Source of the DNA: Penelope pileata
Taxonomy: Eukaryota; Chordata; Aves; Galliformes; Cracidae
Direction: 5' to 3'
Length of the DNA: 64,000 bases
Assembly (NCBI GenBank): GCA_013396635.1
Contig: WBMW01005527.1
Location: 2,314,706 to 2,378,705, forward strand
The number at the start of each line of letters is the position of its first letter. Within the stretch, counting starts at the first letter, position 1. Positions 50,641 to 62,459 of this stretch are shown here, in pieces. Made by a program: the position numbers and the translations under genes. The notes beneath the pieces are model-generated. The model was not told the origin of the DNA and made no database searches. It worked only from the letters and a program-made list of their open reading frames with translations.

Positions 50641-51406
50641 CTTGCCTTATTGATTAGCAGAATTTTTTTTCATTATCCACGCAAACATGTCAGTACTTAA
50701 AGAATAAAAAAAGTGTAGATCCTTCCTTATCTCCCAAAAACATCTTCTGTCATCTTTCAATGAAGGAGGCTGAAAGACTAGCATAATTTTCAGACCTTGA
50801 TGTGCATTTGTGGTGTTGCTAAATAGAAAACTGCAGGCCAAATCCCAATCACGTGTAAGAATGTGAAAGATACCATCGTTGCATTGTTGCTGTCTTTTCT
50901 TATTTGGACCTTAATCTTCTTTCACTGGCACAAATTCTGTTCCTTTGAACCTGGTGGGTAAACTAACAGCGAGTGAAAGCTGACTGAAATCTCTGATTAA
51001 ATTTTATATTCTAAAAGCTGTTTTTAATGCATTAAGGTTCATGGCCTTAAACTCCCTGATAGAAGAAGTAGGGAGGAAAATGTCCCTCCAGGTGGGTATG
51101 CAGGACGGGTGAGTTCACCTGCAGTCCTGCTTGCTGCCCATTGGAGCCTTTCTCCAGAGAGAGGCCACGAAGGCTTTGTGAACTTCCTACATATACAACC
51201 TTTAAATGCTGTCTTATATCTCTAATCTCTAATAATCTGTGACCTGATTTAACAGTGTTTTAGTAGCTACAAGTCCAAAAGGCACATAGGGATCATTTCC
51301 AGTCTGAGGGTTAGACTTTTTTTTTCCAGCCAGTGGTCTGTTGAAAATGCTGAGAAGAAGAATTCCATCAACGTGGTTGTGATTTCTTTTTCTTTTTCCA
51401 TTTCAG

Positions 51407-51641
51407 GCCCTTCAAACCATCACAGCCAGTCAACGCTGAGGCCGCCTCTCCCCCCTCCTCACAACCACTCGCTGTCCCACCATCACTCGTCCGCCAACTC
51501 CCTCAACAGGAACTCGCTCACCAACCGCCGCAACCAGATCCACGCGCCCGCTCCCGCGCCCAACGACCTGGCCACCACGCCCGAGTCCGTGCAGCTGCAG
51601 GACAGCTGGGTGCTCAACAGCAACGTGCCGCTGGAGACCAG
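51407..51641 (+). CDS. TENM2: TENM2 internal coding exon B (proline/histidine-rich intracellular segment, 235 bp)
   Basis: The next coding exon of teneurin-2. It completes the split Gly codon from exon A, then reads PSNHHSQSTLRPPLPPPHN and continues to DSWVLNSNVPLET and a split Arg codon. It contains the RPPLPPP SH3-ligand-type motif (teneurin cytoplasmic tails bind CAP/ponsin-type SH3 adaptors, shown for teneurin-1), a His-rich HHSSANS region, a basic NRNSLTNRR patch and the TTPESVQLQDSW block shared among teneurins. From memory about three residues differ from human TENM2. The acceptor is a long T/C tract ending tttcag at 51406. The preferred donor is gtgggt at 51642, which leaves phase 2 so that Arg is finished by the next exon. 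That exon (juxtamembrane and transmembrane) is not in the window. The exon is extremely G/C rich at third positions and CpG-dense. If the donor is not used, the frame stays open to a stop at 51780. Confidence 0.95.
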
Positions 51642-51675
51642 GTGGGTCGCGGGGCCGCGCGCCGCCCTGCAGCAC
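51430..51675. promoter_or_regulatory. CpG-island-like segment over exon B
   Basis: About 26 CpG dinucleotides by eye in roughly 250 bp, with very high GC, covering most of exon B and the first tens of bases of the intron. This is an intragenic, exon-centred CpG cluster. It may simply reflect GC-biased codon use, or mark an unmethylated intragenic regulatory region. No TATA box or initiator was identified. Confidence 0.5.
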
Positions 51676-54483
51676 GGTCTGGCTGATGGGGGGGTGTTAG
51701 TTCACCTCGGGTTGGTGGTGGTTTTGGCTGACACACAGGGAGTTTCCAACATCAGAATACGTGTAGTACATGTCCTCTGATTTACATTGCGTTGGGAGGC
51801 AGATGGCTGGACATCTCTGTCCTATTCAAAAGCGTGTATTATTCATTTGGACAGGTCTTGTGTACGCAGCTACTGGTACTAGCATGGCATTGCTTGCTCA
51901 CGGGAGTGAGAGAACTTCTTAGAAGTCAGTTTAACTGCATTGCTGGAAAATTATGCATTTTGCCCTTCCTGAAATCACAAACAGAGGCTCATTTGTAATT
52001 ATGCAATTATGCATTTTGAGAGACTTGAGAAACAATCCCAGATTCAAGACTGACAGTACTATAATTTTCATTTATATTTCATCCAGCATGCAAGCTCATT
52101 TTAATCTCTTCTGTGTGTGTTAACAGCTTGATGCCCATGGGCAAACAGTTGCATATAAATTTAAAGGTGCAGCACTTGGGTCAGTCAAATAAATGCCCAA
52201 AAGGTGACAGTTTTCAGCACTGAGGTTTGTGGTCATTTGGAGTGTGGAATGCCAAATGTATTTAACCTGTGCTTTGAATGGCAGAGCTGATCTCCCAGAA
52301 TTTAAAATCAGCCACTGAGTGGATGTTTGTAGGAATATGTTTGTCCTTGTTCACAGATGTGAGGCCGAGTCCAACTACCATTGTCAGAGCAGCCTGGGTG
52401 TTCACACGTTCTGCAGCTGAAATTTGTGTGTCAGAGGCTGCCCCTCTTGCTAATATAGTAGAAAGTTTCTGAATTCTAGAAAACTCAGTTTAAAAAAAGT
52501 GTGAAAAATAAGATTAGGGTATGAGTGGTCTTGCTTGCCTAGATGTATATAAAAACACAGAACACACGTAGAGCAGCTGGACCCCTGGTAACCCTGGCTA
52601 ATGCAGTGGTTGCAGCTGTTCGGTCACACAGCTTCTCAGATGTTGTGTTTCAGTTGCAGCCTTCTGGGAATTTGAGGCTGCTCTACCAGATTACACACAG
52701 AGTAGCCCAGCATGGTATAGTTGCACCTCCATGCAGTCATTCTTGGGTACAACAGTACTGCTAGTATGTCATTTCTGTTAAGATTGTCCCAAACATTTAT
52801 AGGGACAGAATTCCTTGGGATAGTTGCAAGATGGTTCTCTGTCAAAGTGCTGGCAGCCCCAGGTAATAAACCTGGGCTTGTCTGATTTTTTCTTTTACAT
52901 TCTGATTTTCTGCCTATTTAAAGTCAGTGGAAATTATCAATTTTTGATACTAACCTGGGACCTTATGCTTTTCTGCTTTATATCACAAACTCAGGGAATA
53001 TGTATGTATTCACGTTGCTGACCAAAGCAATGCTGTTGTTTTTGGAGGCTGCAGGACTCCTGGCTGCCAGTTAATTGCAGTTTTCCATAGGCACATTTGT
53101 CAGAGGCAAACATTGAGATGTCAGAGAGCCTTCTAAGGCTCTTCCAGAGGTGCTTCAGGATCGATTTTCTTCTTTCTGACATTGCACACCTGACAGGACT
53201 TGATGACAAGTTTCATCACAAGAATATTAACTCAGAAGATGATGACTTTTTTTTCTGGTTTGCAGCGAACTTTGCTGAAATTGATGCCTGCAGAATCACT
53301 GAAGAGTTTCCAAATTAGCCTGTAGCTCTGTCACTTTAGAACTGGTGTTTCCTCTAAATTCATACGAGTAGCCTCAAAAGTAAATGACACCTTTTTGCTA
53401 ACTTGTCAGTTCCGCCTTTATTTTTTGGCTTTACCTTGATGTGAGCACTGATCCTACTCACAGTGCCTCTTCCCAGAGCGCTGCACTTGAATGTTTTCCC
53501 TGTTGGCAGTTGTTCATCTCAGCAGCGGAGTGCCCTGGAGTCAGAGCCACTGCTGACAGCAGCTGCTTGATCGGGACCATCTTTCACAACTTTTAGTTTT
53601 CACCTTTTGGTTACCTTCAGTAGATTCTGCTCTCAGCTGAAAACAATGTGCGAGCAGTCGCATTACTGATTGTGAAACAGAAAGCAGTACCTGAGCTGTC
53701 TGAAGGGAATGCTTGATGTCAGCACTACAAAACTCAGATCACAATTTAGATTCCAGACACCTCTTTATCAGTGTCAAGCACTGAAATCATTGAATAGTGC
53801 AGCGTGTGTCTGCATATCGTTATTTTTTGTTTGTTAAGAATGTTTTTCTCTTCTCTTCTTTCCTTTGCTGTATTATGCAGTCAGAGCTAAATCCACAGAG
53901 CACATGGAGACAGCACAATTTCCAAATACATCCTTTCTCCATCTCTTGTTTTAGTATTGATTTTGGGGGGGGTTAATCACATTTGTTTCAATTTGGTGTG
54001 CCCATTCTTTTTTGTTTGTTTGTTTTGTTTTAAAATGAGGCTCTTGACTCAATGCAAACATAAGCATAAAATATGTTGATGAAATTCCCTGTTTTTAATT
54101 ACTTTTCAGATTACAAAATAAGTAAATTTAATGTGAAGCTCCCAGGACTCCTTTCTTGTTTACTACAGCATGCATGTGGTAGGTTACACTAGGTGTACGT
54201 ATAGAAATTAGGAAATTAGAAACCACGGTGCTGTTAGTGGGAGCTGGCAGAGTCCAGAAGAGGTTATGGATCCCTGGACAGTGCCAGGCATGGCAAGCAA
54301 TGGCCTGGGGGCAGGAGGATGGATGCCCTCAGCTCTGGCAGGCTGATGTATCAGGGCAACTTCCAACTTGAAAACACCACTTTGAAAACTGATGTTCGTC
54401 AGCAGTACGTTTCATGAGCAGTCAGTTCCAATCACTCTCAGTAGTTATCCCTACATTTACAAATGGTTGGTCCTGGAGAAGAC

Positions 54484-54592
54484 TGTCCCGACCCAGCGGT
54501 GGGCGTGGCGCCTGGCGCTGCTGGCTGCAGGCCTCGATGGCCGCCATGGCGGAGGGGCAGGGGTAGGCCTGAGAGCGGGCTGTGGAGGGAGC
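54484..54592. promoter_or_regulatory. Small CpG-rich patch with ccgccatggcgg palindrome
   Basis: About nine CpGs fall in roughly 110 bp in an otherwise CpG-poor intron. A 12-bp palindrome, ccgccatggcgg, lies at 54541-54552; each half contains gccatgg/ccatggc words similar to YY1 sites (gccgccat). It could be a small regulatory element or the remnant of a GC-rich repeat. Confidence 0.3.
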
Positions 54593-57500
54593 CAGAAGGA
54601 AAGTGGAAACCTTTCTCATCCCCATCTTCAATCTCTCATTGTTTATGTTTTTACGTTCCTCACCTCCACCTAAGAAGGGAACAATTCTATCTGCTTTTGA
54701 TATAGCTCAGCTTATTTTAGGGACTAAAGTTTGCTCTGGTTTTGAGTGAAACTTACTGTCTGTTCTGCATGATCTCATTGCTTCCATCCAACAGCTCTCC
54801 TGTTTTTTCTGCAGGATTCTTATGGTTTCATTGGCAGCCATCTGTCCTCAGTTGTTTCCTTGTAGAGTTTACTGCTTGCACATATTTGCGTGTACCTTCT
54901 TCTGGGAACTATATCGCAAGTCTCCATTCACCCTTTATAGCACCTTAACATAATTATGCTTACCCGTATTGCAGTAGTTTGTTGCTTTTAGTAGAGTTAA
55001 AATATTGCAAAATGCTTATACAGAGTTCCCAGTTACACTGTTTTGGTGTGGTTGTGTCCACTTCAAGGCAGACAAATACAGATTATATCTTACCCAGTCT
55101 GCTGCTGCTTTATGGCTGCAACGGGCTTCTGCTTTGCCTGCATAATTGTTCTGTTTTCTTTGAAATTAGATTCTATAATGGAAGGGTTGAAATACCTTTA
55201 ACTAAGGATGCAGGAATGCATCACTGTAGCATATCATGATGCTATTATTATGGTTCATTTCTGCAGTACTTAGCTGCTTTACCTTTAGGCCCGGAGCTGC
55301 TGTGTAATGCTCTTTAACTTTTATTGTCCTCTTGCAGTCTGTTTCAAACCATCTCCTCCTCCTCCTTTCCAAAGTGCTGGTTTCTACATTTTGCAGTTAA
55401 GAGGTGTTTCTTTATCGCTTCTTTAATCATTGCTTTCAATGAGGATAAATGATGAAAATACTACCTTTGAACATCCCAGTGTGGGTCTCATTACTTCCAG
55501 ACAGCCAGAGAGGCAGCACTCTGCTTTATAGGCTGAAATGCTTTGAGGGCTTCTGTATGACAGAGCACAGGGAGAAAAGTACGGCTCTGCAGGAAGGTTT
55601 GCATCACTCTGTGCACTGTAAGGTTCATCTCTGGTGGAGGAACCTTGCACAGGGCCATCTGCAGATGCCAGTCACAAATGAAATGACTCATAAATGAGAG
55701 TAACAGAGGAGCTTTCATGGTTGGATGTTTGTCTAAGATTGCCTAATGTGCTAATGCCTGTTCCTGTACTTCATATTGATGTTAATTAATTTAGTTGGTA
55801 CCATTATAATTAATAATGCTTAATCCAGGGGAAAAAAAAAAAAGATAAAATTAAATAGAAGTTAGTCTTATTATTTAATCTCGTAATTAGTCTCATACTG
55901 AAAATATTTTCAGTCAAAATCTTTTAGCTCTAAAGATTTTAATTTTATATGTATGTTTATAGTTTCTTTGAGCTTGCTCACAAGGATTTTTTACTAGGCT
56001 TCAGTAAAGACTGTAGCATCCTAACATTCCTCCTGTATTACAGGAGACAGGATGATGGTCACTTGTCTGAGGGTTGTGAAATCCCTGTTTCCTTAGAAGA
56101 TCTTGTGGGATGTGGTACAACAGCAGCAGTCCAAATCTGGGGTCATTTAAGCAAAGTTCAATTTAAAAAATGAAACATTTGTACAAAGTTAGCCTTAAAT
56201 CATTCATATCGTTGTTTCAAATATTTGTCTCCTCCTGGAGTTCAAGCTTTATTTCTTTCTTCGCAAGCCTGATTCCAAGTTAGTCACCCTGTGGGTGAGC
56301 CTGAGGGGAGAGAGCAAGGACAGAATGGGAGATCAGTGGATGGAGTGGTAACATGAACTGTATCCCAGTTTGCACCAATGCAGTGCACGAACTCAAAATC
56401 ACAGAGTGTTACAGCAAGGAAACACTCGTGCTGATTGTTTTTGTAGCTGCACCCTTGCAGGCAGTGAAGGAGTGAATGCAGTATGTGGTGGCCACGCATG
56501 GGCTAGAGCAGCCACTGCAAAAATCCAAAGATAGAGTAAGGGAAGAGTGGGATTTAGTGCTGAGATATTGTTAGTTTATTTATTTAAGAAAGAATTTAAA
56601 TATCTGAAATACTGATAATACTTGGGCCAGATGCTGTACCACAATGGTGCCACAGAACTTCTGACCTGAATGTGTAAACTTGAAGTTTCTGAATGTGTAG
56701 AAGCTCATTGCAGCCACTCTTCACAACTGTCTGCCTATTTTGAATAATGTCTCAATATTTTGATATCTTCATACATGATGCAAAATGTTCTGGAAGAGAA
56801 CAGTGAAACAAAGTCTCTTTTTCTTTTGTTCATGCAAATTTCTAGCATACGTTAGGCACAGCAAGCAAATACTTGGAACAGTGAAATATCTCTTCACTCT
56901 AATTTTGCTCTGTCTTTTATGGTCTTCTCTTACCAGTTCTTAAACTATAAGACTACAGGTAAATACGCTATAGAACTTTGGTCCTCCTTTTATGCTATAG
57001 AATTTTAAAGGCTGGGGCGAGAACTGGCACCTCTGTCTGCTTGTTCCTCCTTGAGAAGGTTGCAGGAAGGTTGTGTGGACTTTCCACATAAATGGGTTCT
57101 GCATAGATAGATTCTGGACATGTCTGAAAATCAAAAGCATTTTGAAGAGGCAGTAAAGCACAGTCAAAAGCATCCATAGGGACTTCATGTACATGTGGGC
57201 CATGTACTTGATGGAATTCCAAAAATATTGTAGAAAGGTCATTTTTAGCAGGTTGCTGTAGTGCTGTTTTCATGACAACTGTAAACTCTGATAAGGGATG
57301 AAAAAAGGGTAGAGGGAAATGCTGCAAAAGCAGGACAAGTACCAATGGTTCTGAAAATCCATGTGAGATACTCCTACTCACATACCCATAAGCTCAAAGA
57401 AGTTTGTACAGATCACAGATAATTGCTTGTTGTCATGGGCTGGTTGGTTTGCATTTTTAACTTTTGTGTAGAGTGTACAGCCAGCATGAATGGCTGCAGA

Positions 57501-57643
57501 GGAAGAGGCAGGTATGTTTAGGGTGTTATTTTTTGTTAAATTTTAGGTGGGTTTTTCTGATGTTGTTGGTTTGGGTTGAGTTTTTTTTTTATCCCAAATT
57601 ATGTGATTTAAGTTTCTATTTTGTATATTTACATGTAGACTGA

Positions 57644-57658
57644 TAATATATATATATG
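57644..57658. repeat. Short (TA)n microsatellite
   Basis: About six or seven TA dinucleotides within an AT-rich section of the downstream intron. Confidence 0.8.
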
Positions 57659-59187
57659 TTCTAGAGACTTGAGTTTCTTATTGAAAGATTCTATTTATTT
57701 ATAGACCTGACTGACTTATTAGTCTAGCCCTGTTGCATGTGCTTTTCCTTTATTTCTAGTTAAGCGAGTAGTGGAATTAAGAGATACTGAAGAGCCTACA
57801 TGTGTGCCTTTTAAAATAGAAGTATTTTGAAAATTAGTTCATTAATTGATGCAGAAAGCTAAAAATTAGCAGACCTATTGAAATGCAAAATGCTGTTGTC
57901 ATTACTGTCATTAGTGAAATAACAGATGTAGGCATTGTTGCATTTCATCACTTTGCGCTGTGCAACTACTGCAGAACTTTATGGCAGAAATGAAACTATT
58001 TTTGCACGTAGGAATTTAAAGATCCTATAGTTTGAGCTGATTAAGCACTGCCTAAATCTTTCCAAGTCTGCTTTATAGCTCCTACTCCCATTTAATGTAA
58101 GTACATATGCGGAGTAACTCATTTTCTGTGTTTATATGTGTAGCTATTTCTACTACTTTTTGCCAGGTGTTAGCTAGCGGTTTCATTGCTGCAGACCTGG
58201 AGAATAAACAACAGTGCAGATTTTAATAGCTTCATTATGCAACAAGGTGTCAGCTTCACTTAAGTGAAGATTCATCTGGTAGGCAACTAGGAAAAACTGT
58301 TACCACTGTGATTCTGGGTCAGTTTGTCCAACTGGGCTCCAAGAGACTCTGCAAGAAGGATACAAATAAATTTAAAGGGTAAAGCAATTATTTATTGGCT
58401 AGCTCGGCAAAAGGTTACTAGGATTTAAGCTGGCAGGCTAAGTGCCTGTGTGCCCACCAGCTGCTGTAGGGCACCCAGGATGTTTGATTTTGGACAGCAC
58501 CAATCAGGAGGGTAAGGGGTGGCCCCAGCGGCTCCCTGATGTTGCTGAGCTCTGTGTGCTGCCAGCTCCACCACACCAACACTTCAGCCCTTGCTGGCCT
58601 TGCTGTTCTTTCCCTTTCAGATCCTGGGACCTTTCCACCTTGGTGTTCTCCCTGTCACATTCTTAAGCTCCTAATGATCCCCGTTGCAACAAACCTTCTT
58701 CTCTCCATAGCTTACACCCTCTCTTTTTACAGGCTCTCACAGCTCTTTGTCACATCCCACTCTGCTTAACATTGCATTCTATAGAATACGTTGCCTTGGG
58801 ACATGACAAACCCAGCCTTCAAGGAATCACAACCCCTTCCAGGGCTGGGAAGCTTGGCTGGAGGCTTGGCAGCTGCTGGCATATTCAGAGTTACACAGAG
58901 GTGAATAGAAATAGAAAGTGTTACCTTTGCTGTTGATGTCCATTCTGAATTGTTGTGTCCGTTCCTGATGGAGTGTCCTTAGTTCCTGCACAATGCAGTT
59001 AGTTGCAAACTGATTTTCTGCAGCAAGCTAAAAAACACAGCAATACTGTGTTCTTGTGTGGACTGGCCTCTACCTGTTTGCAATGTGCACTTCAATGAGA
59101 GGGGTACACATTGGCATGCTTCTGTGAAATGGCCACTTCATTGACCTACATGTGTGTGTTAAATAGTTTTCCACTGAAAATAGATCA

Positions 59188-59665
59188 AGAATCACAGAAC
59201 ATTGCCAGCTGGAAAGGACCCACAAGGATGGAGACCATCTCAGGACCACCCAGAATCCAAACCCTGTATATGAGAGTGGTATCCAAACACTCCCTGAGCT
59301 CCAGCCGTGCCCACTGCCCTGTGAGCCTGTGCCATGCCCACCGCCCTCTGGGGCAGAACCACTTCCTAACAGCAATCACTGGCAATCACTTGCCGTTCCC
59401 TCGGGCCCTGTCCCTGTCCCCAGAGCAGAGCTCAGCGCTGCCCCTCCGCTCCCTGTGAGGGGCTGCAGCCGCCATGAGGCCTCCCCTCAGCCTCCTCTGC
59501 TCTGGGCTGAGCAAACTGAGAGATCTCAGCCACTCCTCACACTCCATGCCCTCCAGACCCTTCACCATTTTTGCATCCCTCCTTGGACACTCTCTGATAG
59601 TTTTATGCCCTTCTTATCTTACGGTGCCGAAACGTGCACACAGTGCTTGAGGTGAGGCCTTAGCG
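59188..59665 (-). mobile_element. CR1 LINE fragment, antisense
   Basis: The + strand shows the reverse complement of a CR1 3' region. It starts with an aatcacagaacattgcc tail and ggaaaggacccacaagg, passes through a GC-rich section with gagcaaactgagagatctc and ctccatgccctccagaccc, and ends near cagtgcttgaggtgagg. It is about 480 bp, 5'-truncated and inserted opposite to TENM2. Open stretches on either strand in this interval derive from the repeat. Confidence 0.9.
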
Positions 59666-62134
59666 TAACTGTACACCGTAAACACAGAAAATATTTTTTA
59701 AAACTTTGTTAATTTTTATTCATTTGGAGAATGTCCAAGTTAAAAAAAAAAAAAAAGAAAAGAAAGGCTTCCATGCAATTGTAAATTTCTCTTTTTTTGT
59801 CCAAGTCTCAAAATCTGTCACTGACTCCCAAAAATCTGGTTTTTACGTTAGGAAGGGCAGTGTCCACCGATGTGTGGATTATGTTTGCCCCTTCACCTGA
59901 GTGGGGTGCAGTAAAATGCCCTCTGACACACTTAGGGGGTGGAGCTGAAGCTTTAGCATCTTGTTTTTGTAGCCTGTTCACCAAGAATTCTGGGCAATTA
60001 AAAGCTGTGATTGTCAGAGAGTATGAGCAAAGTACAGAGTAAAAGGAAATGTCTTTTAGTGGAACAGGAGGTATGACTGACAGAGGAAAAGATTTTGGAA
60101 AGAGAATGCAGTAGAGGAGTGGATCTGAAGGAAGATTTCACGTAGTATGTGTGGAGATGATTCTGGAAATTCAAAGCTATTTTTTGTTTATAGCGGTTTT
60201 GACCATCTTCAAATTATGATGTATGTTGCAGGCAAACCAGCAGGTTTGGGCTCACTTTCACATCAGTTCAGTTGCTTTGGATGTAAAGGTAGTGTATGTG
60301 AAAGTACTTGTTTCTTGGGAAACAGGAGCATATATATCTACAGTGTATTCTTTTAAAGAGGGTTACCACAAAAAGCAGTGGCCACAGGATTTAGAGTGCT
60401 GGTAAATTTGGAGTTAGCACTCAGGATGAGATTAACCAGCCGATCTTTCTTCCTTCTGTGTTGTTTTTTCTCTACTTAATGTACTTTTGTTATAAATGGT
60501 GTGTGGTGCTTATCAATCCTAATTGAGTTATCTGTAGCAAACCTCCAAATATACTGCTGCGTGCAGTGGGGCTGGGAGAGCAGTCGCCTCTCCCTCAGAG
60601 AGCTCTCAGTTGTATAAACCTGGCTGCTAATCCTGTGTTTCCCTTCAAGAACCCCAGAGCAAGAACGTGGTATTAAACCTTTTTGAGTAAAGACTGAGAC
60701 CCTTAAGCAAGCAACCAAATCTTGCCCCAGCCTAACACTCAGCTCATTCTTAACATAAAAAGCATTAGAACAGTTCATAGTTTTCTTCATTCTTGGTTTC
60801 TTTTTGGCTGAAAGTGAAAAAACTATCACTTAACTTTACTGCCTGAGTTTGGCAGCCATTTTGAGGCTTTCACTGACGCAAAATGACCTGTGCCTACTCT
60901 TTTGGAGAAGATTTTAGAAGACTAGATGATTTTTTCCGGTAAAAGCGAGCAAGTTATACTCCATATTGCATTGTTTTTTCTGCAACAAATGTCACAAAAT
61001 TGTCACATAAAATTATAGATAGATGTGATTTTATCACAGCTTAAAGATCATTTATTTATAAGTCCTTGAACCAATAAATTGATCTGTAAACTAATTTCTT
61101 GGTATGTGTCTTTTCTGTTTATTAATTACTCTTAAAACTCTTAATATGAAAAAAAGACAATTTAAACATTACAGCTCTCCATATTTCTTTTACCATATAG
61201 AACAAGCTTAGGATATGAGGAGTGAAAGAAGCAATTTCTGTTAAGGTATCTTGTTCTTCCTTTCTATTACAGTTTTTCATCACAAAAAAAAGATAGATTT
61301 TTTTTTCCCAGCTGATTCTTGCAGCGTGCTGCCATGACAATCTGGCCATAAAGGAGGGGGGCAGAAAAAGATTGTTCTCTCAAAGAATATGGAAGTTAAT
61401 ACAGTCTCTGTCAGACCACTAGTCCCTGAACACCAGAGGTCCTTTTGACCTATGGGAAAATAAATGCTATAGAGAGCTCTGAATTAATGAAGAAAGCAAA
61501 ATATAGCTTTTTCCATTTACCAGTAGTCCACAGAACTGTGGGCGAATGTCCCCTTGCCAGCTCCGCTCTCACAGATGTCACCTCTCTGCTGGCAGCGTGC
61601 CACGTGCAAGGAAGCACTCCCTGCTCCACCGAGGCTGGGAGCAAGGGGCCTGGGGAGCACGGGGTGCCTAGGGACAGCACTGAGCAAGCAGGGGTATTAG
61701 CTTGTTTTCCATGAGCAGCATGCAAACTCTGTCCATAGCTTTCATGGATGGTGAAGTTACTGAATCACTGCATACTGATGATCGTGTTTTGTAGTTTTCT
61801 AGTATAGGAATGCTGTGTGATGCACAGAAATTAGACTGTGCTAAGATTAGCAAATTTATTCTCATGTTTTCAAAATATAAATTTAGGCCCAATCTAAGTC
61901 AAAGTATTAACGCTAAGTGAGGTGGAAACTGTGTTTTTCGTTACAGTATTTGATAGATGAACAGGTAATGCATTGAATATACAGTTTATTATTTAATCCT
62001 ACTGCTTTAAATTAAATGAATGGATACAAATAAGATCATTTCTTTCCAAAAGCATTCATTGTACAATATCTCCCAGTCTTACCTCTGAGAGACTGTAATT
62101 AATGTTGATAAATGCTTGTGTTCTTTCTTTGCAG

Positions 62135-62214
62135 CTTTGGTCCGCAGACAATTGGTTGTACCAAAGCATGTCAAATCCCACATAAAAATATACCTATAGA
62201 TCATTGGTTTTAGG
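62135..62214 (+). other. Possible cryptic or alternative terminal exon after a strong acceptor-like site
   Basis: The tract ttctttctttgcag ends at 62134 and is a good splice acceptor. Joined to the phase-2 donor of exon B it would change the split Arg codon to Ser (ag plus c), then stay open for about 25 codons to a tag near 62212. The peptide bears no resemblance to the known next TENM2 exon. Use of it would end the protein before the membrane segment. No close canonical polyadenylation signal was seen in the next few hundred bases, so it may be only a decoy acceptor. Confidence 0.2.
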
Positions 62215-62440
62215 GATAGAGTTCAGACAAGTCAATTTATTTCCATTAGAAGCTGAATCTAGACTTAAAACTCTGGGGGCTGCAAATATTTTGTCCATGA
62301 TGTTCTCAGTCATTCTGGCGTGCTTTGCTGTAACTGAAGGTGTTTCTGCTAGTCTGCATTCTGGCTTCTGAACACAATGCCAGTTTTCCAAAATGGCTTG
62401 GTGGGTGTTTAACATAACTTCAGTTAAGTGTCTCTTTCTC

Positions 62441-62459
62441 TTTTTTTTTTTTTTTTTTT
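62441..62459. repeat. Poly-T tract (19 T)
   Basis: An uninterrupted run of 19 T following a tctctttctc pyrimidine stretch. Read on the - strand it would be a poly-A tail, but no retrotransposed gene is recognisable upstream on that strand. Confidence 0.9.

Larger units (their letters stand above)
5749..51406 (+). other. TENM2: TENM2 large intron between exons A and B (about 45.7 kb)
   Basis: A single phase-1 intron bounded by gtaaga at 5749 and tttcag at 51406. The protein segments on either side are adjacent in the known teneurin-2 sequence, so no obligatory exon is missing. By region: 5.8-11 kb is AT-rich with one CR1 fragment; 11-11.7 kb is a longer CR1; 12-18 kb is mostly unique; 18.5 kb is a minisatellite; 20-25 kb is AT-rich unique sequence; 25.5-29.3 kb has GC-richer, pyrimidine-rich blocks; 31.8-32.2 kb is CpG-enriched; 33-38 kb is AT-rich; 38.6-40.6 kb is GC-richer and pyrimidine-rich; 41-45 kb is unique apart from a CR1 tail; 45.6-46.1 kb is mixed with a possible hAT terminus; 50.1-50.6 kb is strongly AT-rich. 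Very long 5' introns are typical of vertebrate teneurin genes and often hold regulatory elements. Confidence 0.9.

Noticed and set aside
5749..51406. An intronic microRNA hairpin, as some teneurin genes host them
   Set aside because: I did not see a convincing 60-80 nt imperfect hairpin or a known seed-bearing sequence; the clear palindromes lack a loop. A folding scan would be needed.
51430..51675. 81-codon open frame on - opposite exon B
   Set aside because: A shadow of the GC-rich TENM2 exon; its Arg/Gly/Val bias is what the complement of Pro/His/Ser codons gives.
54225..54375. Possible further CR1 end (gcaacttccaacttgaaa)
   Set aside because: Only one short word resembles CR1 and the usual tail is absent; too weak to annotate.
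58370..58880. Possible solo LTR (AATAAA near 58365, GC-richer body)
   Set aside because: No clear TG...CA ends, target duplication or primer-binding site could be delimited, so it is not claimed.
59070..59655. Open frames of about 100 codons on both strands
   Set aside because: They overlap the antisense CR1 copy and are repeat-derived.
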